DNA of 64,000 bases, taken from positions 5,586,845 to 5,650,844 of the forward strand of contig SMSO01000014.1 in the NCBI GenBank assembly GCA_004764695.1, read 5' to 3'. The position numbers were made by a program, and so were the translations under genes. Origin of the DNA: Schizochytrium sp. TIO01. Its lineage: Eukaryota > Sar > Bigyra > Thraustochytrida > Thraustochytriidae. This document shows positions 1 to 11,046 of this stretch, piece by piece. Every line of letters begins with the position of its first letter. Position 1 is the stretch's first letter. The notes below the pieces were generated by a model, which had not been told where the DNA came from, did not search any database, and saw only the letters and a program-made list of their open reading frames with translations.

Positions 1-3000
1 GAACTGCTGTGAAGATCCTCACTGTGTTGAAAGTTACAGAGCACGATGCGGAAATTGTGAGAGGAGGCTAACTCTGGATGGTCAACTCAGCAAAACCAAG
101 TGATGTGAAGGTCTCACAGCATCAGGCTCTGGTGAGTCTCAAGTGCTGTGCGCTACGAGACCGCGGCGAGAGAGCCGCTAGCAAAGAGACACTTTAGAAG
201 CAAAATAGTTGTGTTGTCCATAGTAGATTGTTGGCTGGGCTTAGAGGGTGTGCATTGCAAAAGGTTTCTCTTTTCCTCTCCAACTTTTAATCAACTCAAA
301 TAGTTTTTAATTGAATACTAGGTAGGTACTAATAGGTACTACTGGTAAGAATAAATAAATTAGGAACTAAGGGGCTCCAGTGATTATAACTCGTCAAGTT
401 CTTGTTTATTCATTCATTGGTTGAATCGAAGCCAAATACTCGCATCAGCGGCTTGGATTCTAGACGGGGTTGTGCAAGATCAGCGTGGGCCTGCCCAAGG
501 CGATCCCACTCACAGGGGCCCAGGGACGTAAGGCTCGTATTTGAGGTGAGCCCACCGTCAATAAATGGAGAGCGGTGAGGAGCCCGGAAAGAGAGCCACG
601 TGAGTCGTTCTTTGGCGGTTCTGTTACGGTTCTGATTCTATATAATTATAAAGTTCCATTAGGTCGATACCGCTCCTCGTTCGGAGGTGGTCATGACTCG
701 TAAGCAATAATTGTGACTTTATTTCAAGAGCAACTGAAGACCTCGTTCTATATATAATCTTCTGCCCACCCACTGTTCCTAGACCCAGCGCCGTCTGTTT
801 CGAAAGCCGGGGCTTTGATGTGCTGTGCTATCAGTCAGAATCTCGATAGTATGTTTTATGTTTTCACGTGCGGAAGGTGTTTTGAAGATCGTCATCGGAT
901 TAATGCACCGCAGCAATGGCCACTGGCACCTATGATTGATTCATGTTTATTTTCGTAAGTAGGGCCTCCGGGGCCGCCGGTCAGGGAGCTCTCGGCGAGT
1001 CGGAAGAGAGCGTTTGTTTGCAAGCAGTAAGCAAGCTGTGTCTGGCATGTTTCACCATCGCATCAACCAAGTCGAACTTTTATCGTGCAAAAACTCACAC
1101 TACCCCCAAGTTCTGTAATAGCAAAAGTGGGCGTGTGCGCCGTCATTATTTCTCATGCTCATGGCATATGACTTTGAAGTATGATTGATTACCTCTGGTT
1201 CGAGGCCCTCGTTGGGCGAATTTGGGCAAACTTCAAGACAGAGTAAGCGGGCGAGGAAGCGAGGAAGCTTCAAGGAAAGTGTTGGAGGTCCGCTGGGGAC
1301 GAAGGAATCGCAGTCCAATGGTTCACTGCAGGCCTGATCCGGAGGTCTTGCACGCGAGGGGTATCGACCTATAAAATTTGTGAAACTTGCATTTCCTACG
1401 GTGAACTGGGGCTAAGGGTTGGAAAACTAACCTGCGTCTCAAAGACCATTTTTTTTAAACTCCTGTCCTTGGATAGGTAGGTAGGCTGGCATTGAATTAG
1501 TAACTGACTTTGGCTCATGCTTGGAGTGCGCAACTTCGAACATGCTTCCCTCTGTGCCTCTCGAAATATAGCGGTGAAAATATTATTGTATCATATCAAT
1601 TTAGTGCGATGTTGCTAATCGTGTCTTGTGCAATGCTATAAGACTTAGGACTACATTAGGTTTTCAATTATGAATATTCACTGTTTCCTATAACATTGGC
1701 TAGTTCTATAGTTGGATTCGAGAGATTCCAATACTTGGTAGAGTCCCATTTGGTCGAAATGATCCGGTGGAATGTGCGTATGTAAACTATTGCGTTGGTG
1801 ATAATTCCATGTCTGACATTCCCGATGCGATGCTTTTATTCATTCTTTTAGCCTTCATACCACGGATGGAAGTGGTGCATTTCCAAACTATACAATCGCG
1901 AGCAGTATCTGGTGTCTGTACGCTAGCATAGGCAATTAAAGGGTTGCATTACTCTTCTATAGCAATCTAGACCAATGCAATGGTCAATGTATAGACCAAA
2001 CGAATACGCATAGAGCTAGGCACCTGCATTTGCAAATAAATTGAGCGTCAACGCAATGCGCAGAATCGTTGCAAAGTGTGTGTCCTCGACGCCTATGTTA
2101 AGTGATGGTGCAGAGAGACTGCGTTTAGTAAGTGTCAAGCATTTACTTCTTCAAAATTTAATGCGAATCATCGCGGACTTTGCATATGATGTTGAGGTTT
2201 GCCTTGAATCTTCGTAGGCTCCACGGCCCACATGGGTCGCTACGATGATAAACCTCAAATCCCTTTTACCCCTTCGAATTCTGCTGTATATCTATAAGAC
2301 CCTTTCGAATGTTGTTTGTCAGACACGGAAGTTTGGATAATATCAATTGTCACCAAGATGGATGATGTTTGTTTGAATGGGAGGGCTATGATGCATGCGC
2401 TGCGTCTGCACGCTGCGACAGCTACTCTGCAATAACAGCAAAAACAGTATATGCAAACTTGAGAGGATCTGACCCCTTGTAAGTTCCATACAACACGCGT
2501 GAAATATGCAATGTATTGTTTTCGTTCAGTTTCAAAAGACAGGTGCAATCAGTCGTACTTAGGGCACCGTAGCGGGCAAACATGTGAAGCGTGTACACAT
2601 AAACCTGAGCAATCGGTGACCTTAAGTTTCTAATTTGTGATGGCAGTATAAGTCTTCAGTGAAATGATATCAATGATCCTTTAGATCATTATTCACATGA
2701 TCATAAACTTCGTGGTTGAGGGCCTCCTCGAATTCTGTTAAGTGAGAATCAGCACCTTGTTCGCTTTCGTCACGTTTAACGTAATTGGGAAATTTAGCCG
2801 TAGCTTTGTGCTCATGCACATTATGGCGCGTCCATCTCGAGGGTTCAAGACTGGCATACCACAGTGGACATCTATGTTATCAGCGGGATCCACCACCTTA
2901 GGCAGTCGCGCTATAGTCCAGTATGTTCGAAAACCACCGTGCGCGTCCTCAATGAAGAATTTGAGGGGATATTCTTGTTGAACTCATCGTTTCCAAGAAT

Positions 3001-4237
3001 TACATCCTGGAAGAATGGACCCACGAAATGGGTATTATTGCTGGATAGCAGACAGTAGCTACATATTACTTCGATAGGTATAAAGTATACTTGCAGCAGA
3101 TCGTTCATCTGGAGTAGCATATACCTACTTGTATTAAGCTCTCTTAAAATGTTTCCTGGTACCTTTCTGTTCAGGAGCTCTTTGTTGTTTTACATGATTC
3201 TTTTGATTCCTATATCTTCATCGAACACATTCCATGTTTTTACCTCGTTGGGAATCAGGTCGAACTATGTATGTGCACTAGCCTGTGCAGGTTTGACATG
3301 AGGGAGGGGGCGTGTCGAACTGGTAGTACCGGATGCGCCATTATTTTTGGGGTGCCTGTGCTGAGGCCTTTATAGATTCTGTCTTAGAAGTTGCCGGTGG
3401 ATTCCAAAGTGGAGTTAGTTCCTGCGGGATAAGTGAGCTTCTGCTCAATGCCTCAAGCGCTGGTACGCAATAATACTGCATGGCTCTTATAAAGACATCT
3501 CGACTCGTGGTGAACAGATCGCGTTTTCTTTTTGCTCTTCGTTTTGCTTCACTAACTTGATCACGTGATCGATGGATGCAGAGATGCTGCACTACGTTTT
3601 TACTCGTATTCAATATACTATAGCTCTTCCTAGATGTGTTGTTGCTCTACGCATCAATTCATGACTATTGTCTGACATAATCAAGTTAAACCACAAATTA
3701 CCATAATCAACTTGTGCTATGTGAATCTCGTTTCTATTTGAGAGTGACTACCTGCATTCCTTTCTACTATCAAGTAGTACAGTCCAAGTCATTGCGTATT
3801 GCCGGAGGATATGCACTCATTCATCGATGTATAGAGTCCTAATGTGGTAAGTTCGAAGTACGAACTCGAGTCTCGCATAAATAAACAACAAAATGCAGTT
3901 CTTCGAGAGAACTTTCGCAAATTTTAGCGATAGTATCTCCAAAGTAGATTCACAAATAAGTAGTACAGATTTCTAAGCAGTATCAATGATTGAAGTTTAT
4001 CGTCAGTCTCCTCTACTACAAAGCTCATGGATAGGCTACTGCTGCTGTATTTCTTGATTACTAACTATGATTTATTATTATTACTATGTCAGCCAGAATC
4101 AATCTTTTTGTACAGTGAGGGTAGAAACGTATCTCGCAGGTCTAGGCTGCACCGGTGTTGTTGAACCTGGACATTGGGTGATAGCGGTGCCTGCAGGATC
4201 TCAAAGCCACAGTCAGGCAATTTTCTACAGTAGCAAG
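1..4237. other. Intergenic region without recognisable gene
   Basis: About 4.2 kb in which no frame longer than about 100 codons looks like a protein I know. Short open frames near 2742-3058 (+) and 3341-3613 (-) show no family motif and no convincing composition. The stretch is AT-rich, with a tandem TAGGTAGGTA-type motif near 317-346 and again near 1472-1490. I saw no tRNA, rRNA or transposon ends. It may hold non-coding RNA or decayed sequence, but nothing in it can be named. Confidence 0.6.
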
Positions 4238-4909
4238 ATGCAGGTTTTGGCCTGGATGGGCCTCTCCGAGGCAGTGGCAGTGGCGCTTGTGCTGGGCATG
4301 TGCCTCTTGGCGGCACCGCTCCCTCGCAGCATCACAGAAACTCTGCTTTCCGTGCGCCCTGGGCTCGTTATGCTGGTTGCCGCGGCCTCCACTTCGTTGG
4401 TTCCATTCGCCGAAAGCGTAAAAGGTCTCATTGACTACCAGCCTCGAAGTGGTGCGCAAGGATACGAATCTGATCCACGCTGGCAGAACCTTGTCATTAA
4501 TGTATATCGCTCTTCAATGGTGGGTGTGCTGCTGTTGAGTTTTACGATTTTCACGGTGGTCGTAAGCCGTCTCGTAAAGGCACAAGCTGCTGAAGAACGT
4601 CTTGGCAAGAATTTGATGGTGTTGGAGAAGCAGGCGAAATCTGCCTCAGAGCATTCCATGAAAATGCTCGATGAGGCCTCGCTTCAGAGCGGTGACGTAG
4701 CCAAAGATATCGCAGCCAAGCTTGAGAAGCTCATGACTGAGAACGCTCGCCTTAAACGCGAGGCTGAAGCTGCCACAAAGGAGTGTGAGGTCATTAAGGA
4801 ACAGAGTAAGGCATTTAACAGAGAACACGATCGCCTACTTGACCAAATCGCCAAGCTTGAGGCAGCTGCAGAAAAGGGAAAGCCCTCAGAGCCCAAAAAG
4901 GATCGATAA
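4238..4909 (+). CDS. BAP31/BAP29-like endoplasmic reticulum membrane protein
   Basis: A 223-residue protein of the BAP29/BAP31 family, which in animals and fungi sits in the ER membrane and helps sort and export membrane proteins. Three hydrophobic segments lie at roughly residues 5-27, 40-60 and 95-115, followed by a charged coiled coil to the C-terminus. This is the family layout. The protein ends in Lys-Lys-Asp-Arg, a KKXX dilysine signal for COPI retrieval to the ER, like the KKXX end of mammalian BAP31. The frame is open upstream to an ATG at 4067, but that extension is not family-like. The ATG at 4238 starts directly before the first membrane segment, so I chose it. A sequence ending in TTTTCTACAG lies just upstream and could be a 3' splice site of a 5'-UTR intron. 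The gene is convergent with DONSON. Confidence 0.85.
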   Translation: MQVLAWMGLSEAVAVALVLGMCLLAAPLPRSITETLLSVRPGLVMLVAAASTSLVPFAESVKGLIDYQPRSGAQGYESDPRWQNLVINVYRSSMVGVLLLSFTIFTVVVSRLVKAQAAEERLGKNLMVLEKQAKSASEHSMKMLDEASLQSGDVAKDIAAKLEKLMTENARLKREAEAATKECEVIKEQSKAFNREHDRLLDQIAKLEAAAEKGKPSEPKKDR

Positions 4910-5301
4910 ATAGGCTATGAGCTTGGCCAGTGTACCACTCGTAAACATTGATTATGACAATAACTTAAGTAAAGAATTCTAATCATGACTGTTGAGAACC
5001 TGAACTCATTCGTGAACAAACGAGATCAAGAAACATGCGTTAAAAATAAATTCATGATACAGAGTCAGCCTACACGATTTTACTGCCAGGTACAGATTTG
5101 TAAGATAGCCTTTGTACGCTATGCACATCACCTTGCTATAAATTAAATAAATAAAAAATAAAAAATAAAGACTTTTGTATCCTTCTTTATTAGTCTAGTA
5201 TGATACATAAAGAGCAAGTGTGAATGGAAAAGGCATTACTAGAAAATCTTGGTCGTCCTCACACTACTTCCTTCTAATATTCTAAATCCAATGTAGCAAA
5301 G
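4910..5301. other. Convergent 3' flank
   Basis: About 390 bases between the stops of the BAP31-like gene (+) and DONSON (-). AT-rich, with an AATAAATAAATAAAAAAT-like run near 5140-5168 that could supply poly(A) signals for either gene. No coding sequence seen. Confidence 0.6.
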
Positions 5302-7449
5302 CTAAGATGAAACTGTAGCAGCCCCGGTAACCGCATCAATTTTAATATCAAGTTGCTTGTCTAGAAAGGACTCGATACGACCTAAGCCGAGTTTATTTTT
5401 AACCGACATTTTGCGAAGTGCCTCATTAAAAAATCGTGTACCAGGGTTTGAATTAAGCTTGACCGTGAGAGATGGATCTTTGGCGCCAGACTCCCTTGCG
5501 TGCTCTTTGGCAAGCGTCGCCAAGACGTTGCCAAACTGAGCGGTGAGCATCGGACTTTGGAGAGATATGACTTCCATCTCAACCAACTTTTTGTCTTGAG
5601 TAGACCTCACTAGCCGCGGTACACTCACGGGGGGGCTCTGACAAGAAGCATATAGGAAGGGTACAGGCGAAACAAGTTGGGGGCACTCATGAAGTCCCCC
5701 ACGTCGGACAACGCGGTTCAGTAGAACGTTATACAAGCCATGGACGGCGGAGGAGCCCACAAACCCTAATAAGGACCGCGATTCATCATCAAGGCCACCC
5801 ATGCTCGAAGATCGTGCAAGCTGAGTGTTGGTTGTAGCGCTAACACCTCTACTAGCTGTAGCGGATCTTGAATAAGCGCGCAGTTCATCTTGCAAATCCG
5901 GATCGATTGTCGAGACAGTGCGCTCCAATGAACTATCAAGAGGGCATTCAAATGGAACTTGACAGCGTGATAGCTGGCTTCGTAGGCTAGCTGAAGACCG
6001 CGAAAGCATTGCGCAAGGCGGGGAGTCCTTGCTTTCGCAAAGTTGTCCTTTTCCCAGAAAGAGCCCAACATGGCCATTTTCAGTATCAATAAAGTAAAAA
6101 TACGGACAATCTCCTTGCTCAAGCTGAGTCATAAGCGATTTGAAGGCTGCACCCCATGTACAGCGCCTATCAAACAGATAATTGCCTTCTCCAGTATTTG
6201 GCCCGCCAACGAAAGGCCCATTTACTTCATCGCGACGTCCACCTCTAGCGCTACTTGTCATGAAACGGTCCTGTGGTTGTCCAGCTGCTGCTGATGCATC
6301 CTGACCCATATTCGTCGCAGAACGGGACTTTTCCCCAAGCCCAATCTCATTTGGTGCGTCAGATGAACCATCCACTCGTTGTTGGCCATGTAATTTGTAT
6401 TGTGCAGAGTTTGGGCCTTGCATCTTTTGCAATTCTGGTGCACTAGGACCTGGAGCTGGGTGTTCAAAATATGTCAGCCTTGCAAAGATGCCACAATCCT
6501 CATTGGTAGAGCACCGCACAGCATGGCGAATCCCCGAAGCAATAGATGCAGGTGACCACAGGTCTTCCGTCCAATCTAACGCATTAGCTTCTTTAGATTC
6601 TACTGTGAGAGTCTGTACCAACGACCAGTCACGTGCATGCCGGGCTGCAAGCTTATCAACGGGAAGTTCATTCTTTGATTTCGCAGGGAGGGCGAATGTT
6701 TTAGCAGGAAGTTGCTCACGCAGCTTCCGGGCATGAAACGTATCACTTGTGCTTGCATCATTGCAAAAATTACCTAAAAGAGAAGAACTTCGCGCAAAGT
6801 GTGTTCCGATGTCTGCCCTAGCAGCTGTGGATTTTGAAGGATGGCTTGAGTTCATCGCACCAAGAAAATCTGCATACATGTCCACAGAGTCACTGCTAGG
6901 GCCGAAGATATCCTCCACTGGAACCTGTTTGACTCGATTTTCATGGGTCTGTGGATGCGAAGATTGAGCTGCAGAACTTGTCGAGCCTTCGACTTTTTTA
7001 TCAGGACTTGAAACATTTTCTTTTTCAACAGGCTGTTGAGATGCAACAGCGTCTGTGCTAGATGGCGTTACTTTATTCGATTTCTCAGATTTGGTAGCTT
7101 TCTCTGTTGGTGCTGTTGCCTGCAAGAATGAAGGCGAGAGGCGGCTCCTTTTGTTTTCCTGTACATTTTTAGGGACAAAGAGCGTGAATGGAGCAATCCG
7201 CTTAGCAGGTCTCTTGACACCTCTAGATATGTCAGAGATTTCATTAGGCTTTACCTTTGTCGCAGTAGGATTTGCGTCAGTTTCAACTTCTCTTGCAGTG
7301 ATCGCCTGGGTTTTTACTACAGCTTGAGGTTTCTCTATTTCCCCCTTTTGCTCATCCGCTTGTGGCGCAGGAGTCACAGGAGGCAGCGGTGGGGGTCCAG
7401 GCAGAGCAGCATCGTTACTGCTGCTATCTGAGAGAGCTTTTGGATCCAT
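5302..7449 (-). CDS. DONSON: DONSON (downstream neighbour of SON) homologue, replication-initiation factor
   Basis: A 715-residue protein resembling DONSON, which in animals helps deliver GINS to MCM during CMG helicase assembly and protects stalled forks. The first ~220 residues are low-complexity, rich in Pro, Ser, Lys and Ala. Family-like segments follow: a block with DWSLVQTLTVES and DLWSPASIASGIRH, then around residues 425-455 a segment with the CPYFYF motif typical of the family (CPYFYV in human). A C-terminal block at about 570-650 (LYNVLLN, LVSPVPFLYAS, LVEMEVISLQSPM) matches the family's distal region. The frame extends 26 codons upstream to another ATG at 7527. The ATG at 7449, before a Ser/Asp-rich start, looks better, and an AACAG acceptor-like sequence lies between them. 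Its immediate upstream neighbour on the same strand is CDC6. Family assignment is by motif recall; no alignment was run. Confidence 0.85.
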   Translation of the reverse strand: MDPKALSDSSSNDAALPGPPPLPPVTPAPQADEQKGEIEKPQAVVKTQAITAREVETDANPTATKVKPNEISDISRGVKRPAKRIAPFTLFVPKNVQENKRSRLSPSFLQATAPTEKATKSEKSNKVTPSSTDAVASQQPVEKENVSSPDKKVEGSTSSAAQSSHPQTHENRVKQVPVEDIFGPSSDSVDMYADFLGAMNSSHPSKSTAARADIGTHFARSSSLLGNFCNDASTSDTFHARKLREQLPAKTFALPAKSKNELPVDKLAARHARDWSLVQTLTVESKEANALDWTEDLWSPASIASGIRHAVRCSTNEDCGIFARLTYFEHPAPGPSAPELQKMQGPNSAQYKLHGQQRVDGSSDAPNEIGLGEKSRSATNMGQDASAAAGQPQDRFMTSSARGGRRDEVNGPFVGGPNTGEGNYLFDRRCTWGAAFKSLMTQLEQGDCPYFYFIDTENGHVGLFLGKGQLCESKDSPPCAMLSRSSASLRSQLSRCQVPFECPLDSSLERTVSTIDPDLQDELRAYSRSATASRGVSATTNTQLARSSSMGGLDDESRSLLGFVGSSAVHGLYNVLLNRVVRRGGLHECPQLVSPVPFLYASCQSPPVSVPRLVRSTQDKKLVEMEVISLQSPMLTAQFGNVLATLAKEHARESGAKDPSLTVKLNSNPGTRFFNEALRKMSVKNKLGLGRIESFLDKQLDIKIDAVTGAATVSS

Positions 7450-8286
7450 TACAGTTGTGATCGCAGATTCTGGACAGCTCAAGGTGGTTGGTGTTTTGCT
7501 TTGCCTGTTATAGCAAAAATATAACATCCTACAACTGGTGTCTTCTTAGTAGTAAATACCTGTTATCTCGATTTTAACTAGCATTGACATTATTAATAGT
7601 ATTATTATTATTATTATTAGTAGTAGTAGTAGTAGTAGTAGTAGTATTCGCGTGCTTAGAAAAAACCGTCGCGAGTGACCTAACGACGACTCTTATTCTC
7701 ACTGTGAGCCAGAATATATCTCGTTTTGATTTTTTGATCACCCGAAGCGCTCTTCTGAACGGGCATAGACTAGGGCTATGTCAAGTATGAGCTACAAAGA
7801 GTTGTTTCCGAAAGTATTGTTTCAACATGTTGTATATATTCTATAGGTCTATATAAATTTGTTATTGCTTTAATTATATCTATCTATCTATATATATTTA
7901 TATAAATTAAATTTGAAAAAAATTAAAAAAAATTAAAAAAAAAAGAGTAATTAGAAAGATTTATTAAAAATTTAAAAATTAAATCTTACATGTCAATATA
8001 GATAGATAGAAGATGAATAAATAAATGAATATGTAGATGCAGATACGCATCATGCTTGGAAAGAAACAAAAAATGTCGAGTCTCTACGGAGGGAGAATTT
8101 ATTCATTTAACTTTTGAGGAAGGGCCAAGTCAAAAAACAATGCAGGCTTTGATCAGTGTATGAAATTTCTATTTTATTATATTGATAGTTGCTCCATAAT
8201 TGTCTTTTAAAAAATAAAATTGAGAATAATAAAGCAACCCCAAATTTCATCCCAGCAAAAGTGCAAGTAGTAGTCCATCACCGTCA
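7450..8286. other. AT-rich intergenic region between CDC6 and DONSON
   Basis: About 0.8 kb holding the presumed DONSON promoter and the CDC6 3' end. It contains an (ATT)n-(TAG)n microsatellite at 7600-7645 and an extremely AT-rich tract at about 7840-8010 made of TATC/TATA and poly-A runs. No gene seen. Confidence 0.6.
7600..7645. repeat. (ATT)n / (TAG)n trinucleotide microsatellite
   Basis: Roughly six ATT units run straight into about nine TAG/AGT units. It lies in the upstream region of DONSON. Confidence 0.9.
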
Positions 8287-9819
8287 TCAGGATGCTGTAT
8301 ACAGGTTTATGCCTCCGTTGTGTCGGCGCGATTTTCCAGAGATCAGTGGTTGTGTAGCAATGTTTTCGCTTAAGGCATGAACAACGTCATCCTCGAGCAC
8401 ATCCACGCGGAGAGAGCGTTCGCGAACATCCTTTTTGATACCCGCAAGGGCAACCAGCCCATCTTCTAAGAGCCGGCTCAAAAGAGTGTCACGAAAATCG
8501 CTAAAGGGCTGAGAAGGTAGACCCCACTCCCGCGCCATAGAAACATATTCTTTGAAGACATCAGCAACAAGCATTTTACGCTTACCGTCTCGCTGAGTGG
8601 CACGTTGTTGCCGAATGATTGCACACAATGCGTACTGTACCTGCAAAGGCATTTCTCTAATCGTTTTCACATGGCTTGACTCAAAAGCAGTTTTCATTGT
8701 CTTTAGAATCATAGGGGCGCTGACGAGGACAATGTCATCCCCTTCCTTCTTTTGGTCCGAGCCCTGCGCTGGTGAGCGCGACTTTTTGGCAACAGCTGCG
8801 TCGAGAAGCGCACGTTTACAGATATCAAGAGCCTTGCGAAGGTCACCAGATTTTGCTGCCACCTTCCGTGCACAAAGTTCGATGGCAATTGCTTCAAATC
8901 GTGCATTGCCCACAGAGGTTTCTTTGGCAAGACGTTCAGTGTGAGAGCTCAGGATATCTCGCAGCTCATCCTTCGTGTACGAGGGGAAGACCAGCATTTC
9001 AGAGGAGTAGCCCTCACGCAGGAGTTCTGGGAGAAACCTATCGTGCAAATTGACAGCATTTGCAATGCCAATGAGAATAAGTCGCGAACGAGGTAGATTT
9101 GCCCACCGGAAGATTTGATAAAGCACTTCTTGCCGTGCTGTCTGTGGTTTTTGCTGAGTAACCAGTTGATCAATTTCATCAAGCATTATTACGTAGAGGT
9201 TGCCTCTCTTGGCAGTCTTGGGACGGAAAAGGTCTTCTAAATCTGCTCTGGCAGCCTCTGGCGGAGTGCTCAAAGGGCACTCAACTCCAAGGGCCCGGAG
9301 TAGTGCGCCATATATGAGCGCTGGTTTTTCGAGTGTGTTACCATTGAGCTTACCAACATGAATCCGCGACCCCGTGGCAGATGATTTACGACCAAGTTCA
9401 GACTCCAGTACGTAGCGAACGCAAGCCGTTTTCCCCGTACCAGTAGATCCACAGACATAGAGGCTTCCACCCTGTGCTTCGTCAAGTCTCGAGCGTAGAA
9501 AACCGCGCACTTGAGCAATTTGTGTCTCGCGTCCAACGATACCGGCCTCAAGTGGGGATTGCTCATGCATCGTCGTCTGATTTTTAGATGAGCTAATAGC
9601 GGAGTTTGCAGACTGGTATTCTCGGCCTTTCCGAGTTGTTCTGGTACGTTTTACGGGAAGGTCTATGCTTGAGTCTGAGTCTTCGGCTGCTACATCTTCA
9701 TGGTTGCGTCGCCTGCTAGTTCGTGGTGCAGGGGCAGAAATACGGCGACGTTTAGGAACCTGTGATTCCTTCTCTACTTTTGTTGCAGCCCTCGTCCTTG
9801 CTCGTGTCGCTGGCATCAT
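8287..9819 (-). CDS. CDC6: CDC6 replication licensing AAA+ ATPase
   Basis: An ORC1/CDC6-family AAA+ protein that, with ORC and CDT1, loads MCM2-7 onto origins in the nucleus. Visible in order: a basic N-terminus with KRRR and KRTRTTRKGR nuclear-localisation-like clusters; Walker A GSTGTGKTA at about residues 124-132; Walker B VIMLDEID at about 209-216; sensor 1 LIGIAN at about 246; the sensor 2 region SGDLRKALD at about 324, containing the CDC6 arginine; and a C-terminal winged-helix region over the last ~130 residues. CDC6 is preferred to ORC1 because there is no BAH domain and the LIGIAN and ARKV motifs fit. The frame stays open upstream to about 9918 without an ATG. GAGGCAG and TTTCAG acceptor-like sequences lie just beyond, so a short first exon may exist. 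8287-9819 is the safe ATG-initiated part (510 residues). Confidence 0.92.
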   Translation of the reverse strand: MMPATRARTRAATKVEKESQVPKRRRISAPAPRTSRRRNHEDVAAEDSDSSIDLPVKRTRTTRKGREYQSANSAISSSKNQTTMHEQSPLEAGIVGRETQIAQVRGFLRSRLDEAQGGSLYVCGSTGTGKTACVRYVLESELGRKSSATGSRIHVGKLNGNTLEKPALIYGALLRALGVECPLSTPPEAARADLEDLFRPKTAKRGNLYVIMLDEIDQLVTQQKPQTARQEVLYQIFRWANLPRSRLILIGIANAVNLHDRFLPELLREGYSSEMLVFPSYTKDELRDILSSHTERLAKETSVGNARFEAIAIELCARKVAAKSGDLRKALDICKRALLDAAVAKKSRSPAQGSDQKKEGDDIVLVSAPMILKTMKTAFESSHVKTIREMPLQVQYALCAIIRQQRATQRDGKRKMLVADVFKEYVSMAREWGLPSQPFSDFRDTLLSRLLEDGLVALAGIKKDVRERSLRVDVLEDDVVHALSENIATQPLISGKSRRHNGGINLYTAS

Positions 9820-10900
9820 GGACGAAGTACCTGTAGCTGGAATGTCAAGGTTTAAGTTGATTTCGTGTTTTGGCGCTTCTGGGCTTGCCAAGCGAGTGTC
9901 TGGACTTTTAGTTCTGCCTCACTCAACTGTCACGATACTAGCTGAAATATAAGTGAGTCCTAGTGTACACTATACATATACATATTTTTAATCACTTATT
10001 TTTAAATTCCATGGTAACAATTGTTATTCCCTAACGACCATAGTTGGTAGTTCTCGCAGTCGTGGTTGAGAAGTGTGATTGATTCTATTATGATTGGTTT
10101 TTTCACACATATGCGTTGATCGGGACCGTGCTTCAGGTTGGGTAATGTAAGGAAAAGTTAGCGATTTTCTAATCAAAGCTAGCAAAGTCCGCGGTTTTAG
10201 TAGTGTGAGGTGTGTAGCGTGTTTGGATCTGAAAAGGGTAGAGTGAAATTGGGGCAGAAACCATCAAGAAGCTTTTGCCAATGACGAAACCTCCAGGCCA
10301 GCCAATAAGTAAGAGGTCATTTACAAAGAATCCAGGATAACATTTTATTTAGCGGGGAAAGTCAACGTTCCAAGCCTTCTGTAATTAACGCGTCTGCTCT
10401 TTTCTGAGTTTGCATGAATGTGGCCCGTCGTATTTTGTAGGATTTCTTAGAAGGCGCTAGCTTCATCATCGAATTAGGGAGGCCCTCATTCAAGTATAGG
10501 TTTGATGTTTTTCTTGAAATGATCAACTCAAACATGATTCTGGTCACTAGATCTAATCGATGAGTATGTTGGACAACAAAGACGTTTCCTCTGTAGGTGA
10601 GTTCTGCCTCCCCACTTCCATCTCTCTCAACCTCGTTGAGAGAGTCGAGTAAGCGCTTAATAAACTTGCATAAGGTATGGCAGTTCTGACACATTCGAAG
10701 TCAACCTATCTATATGCTCCAGCGCAAATTCCATAACTACAGGCAAGATATCTCTATTGGTGATGAGCCCAGCTTCACTTCTTGTATGATTCATTCGAAA
10801 AAGGAATTTCTGACATCTTGGTCCATTTCCATATCAGTGATGCTTTTGCTAAAGTTTTTTAGAACAGTCTATATTTTGCCAGCGTTTCCTTCTGCAAAGG

Positions 10901-10908
10901 TATAAAAG
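10901..10908 (+). promoter_or_regulatory. TATA box of an orphan transcription unit
   Basis: TATAAAAG with a good consensus, followed 69 bases later by a consensus splice donor, and with no long open frame downstream before the PH-domain gene's 3' end at 11378. It may drive a short spliced non-coding RNA or a very short peptide. Confidence 0.4.
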
Positions 10909-10969
10909 GTGTCCTTCTGCAGATCGAGAATTTCGACTGCTCTTGCCCTCCCACTCTTCTCCTCAACAA

Positions 10970-11046
10970 GTAAGTTGCCTGGCTTCTACGATTTCTCTCC
11001 GTTCTCCGGACTTTAACTTGAGTTTTTCATTGAGTTCTTTCTTTAG
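10970..11046 (+). other. Candidate 77-nt spliceosomal intron
   Basis: Begins GTAAGT (preceded by AA) and ends in a pyrimidine-rich TTCTTTCTTTAG. A branch-point-like CTTTAAC lies about 30 bases before the 3' end. The three signals together make a credible short intron, but no coding exon flanks it. Confidence 0.4.

Noticed and set aside
1190-1215. Possible tRNA B-box (GGTTCGAGGCCC)
   Set aside because: No matching A-box, anticodon stem or acceptor stem on either side.
2742-3058. Overlapping short frames as a retrotransposon remnant
   Set aside because: No reverse transcriptase, integrase or protease motif and no terminal repeats seen.
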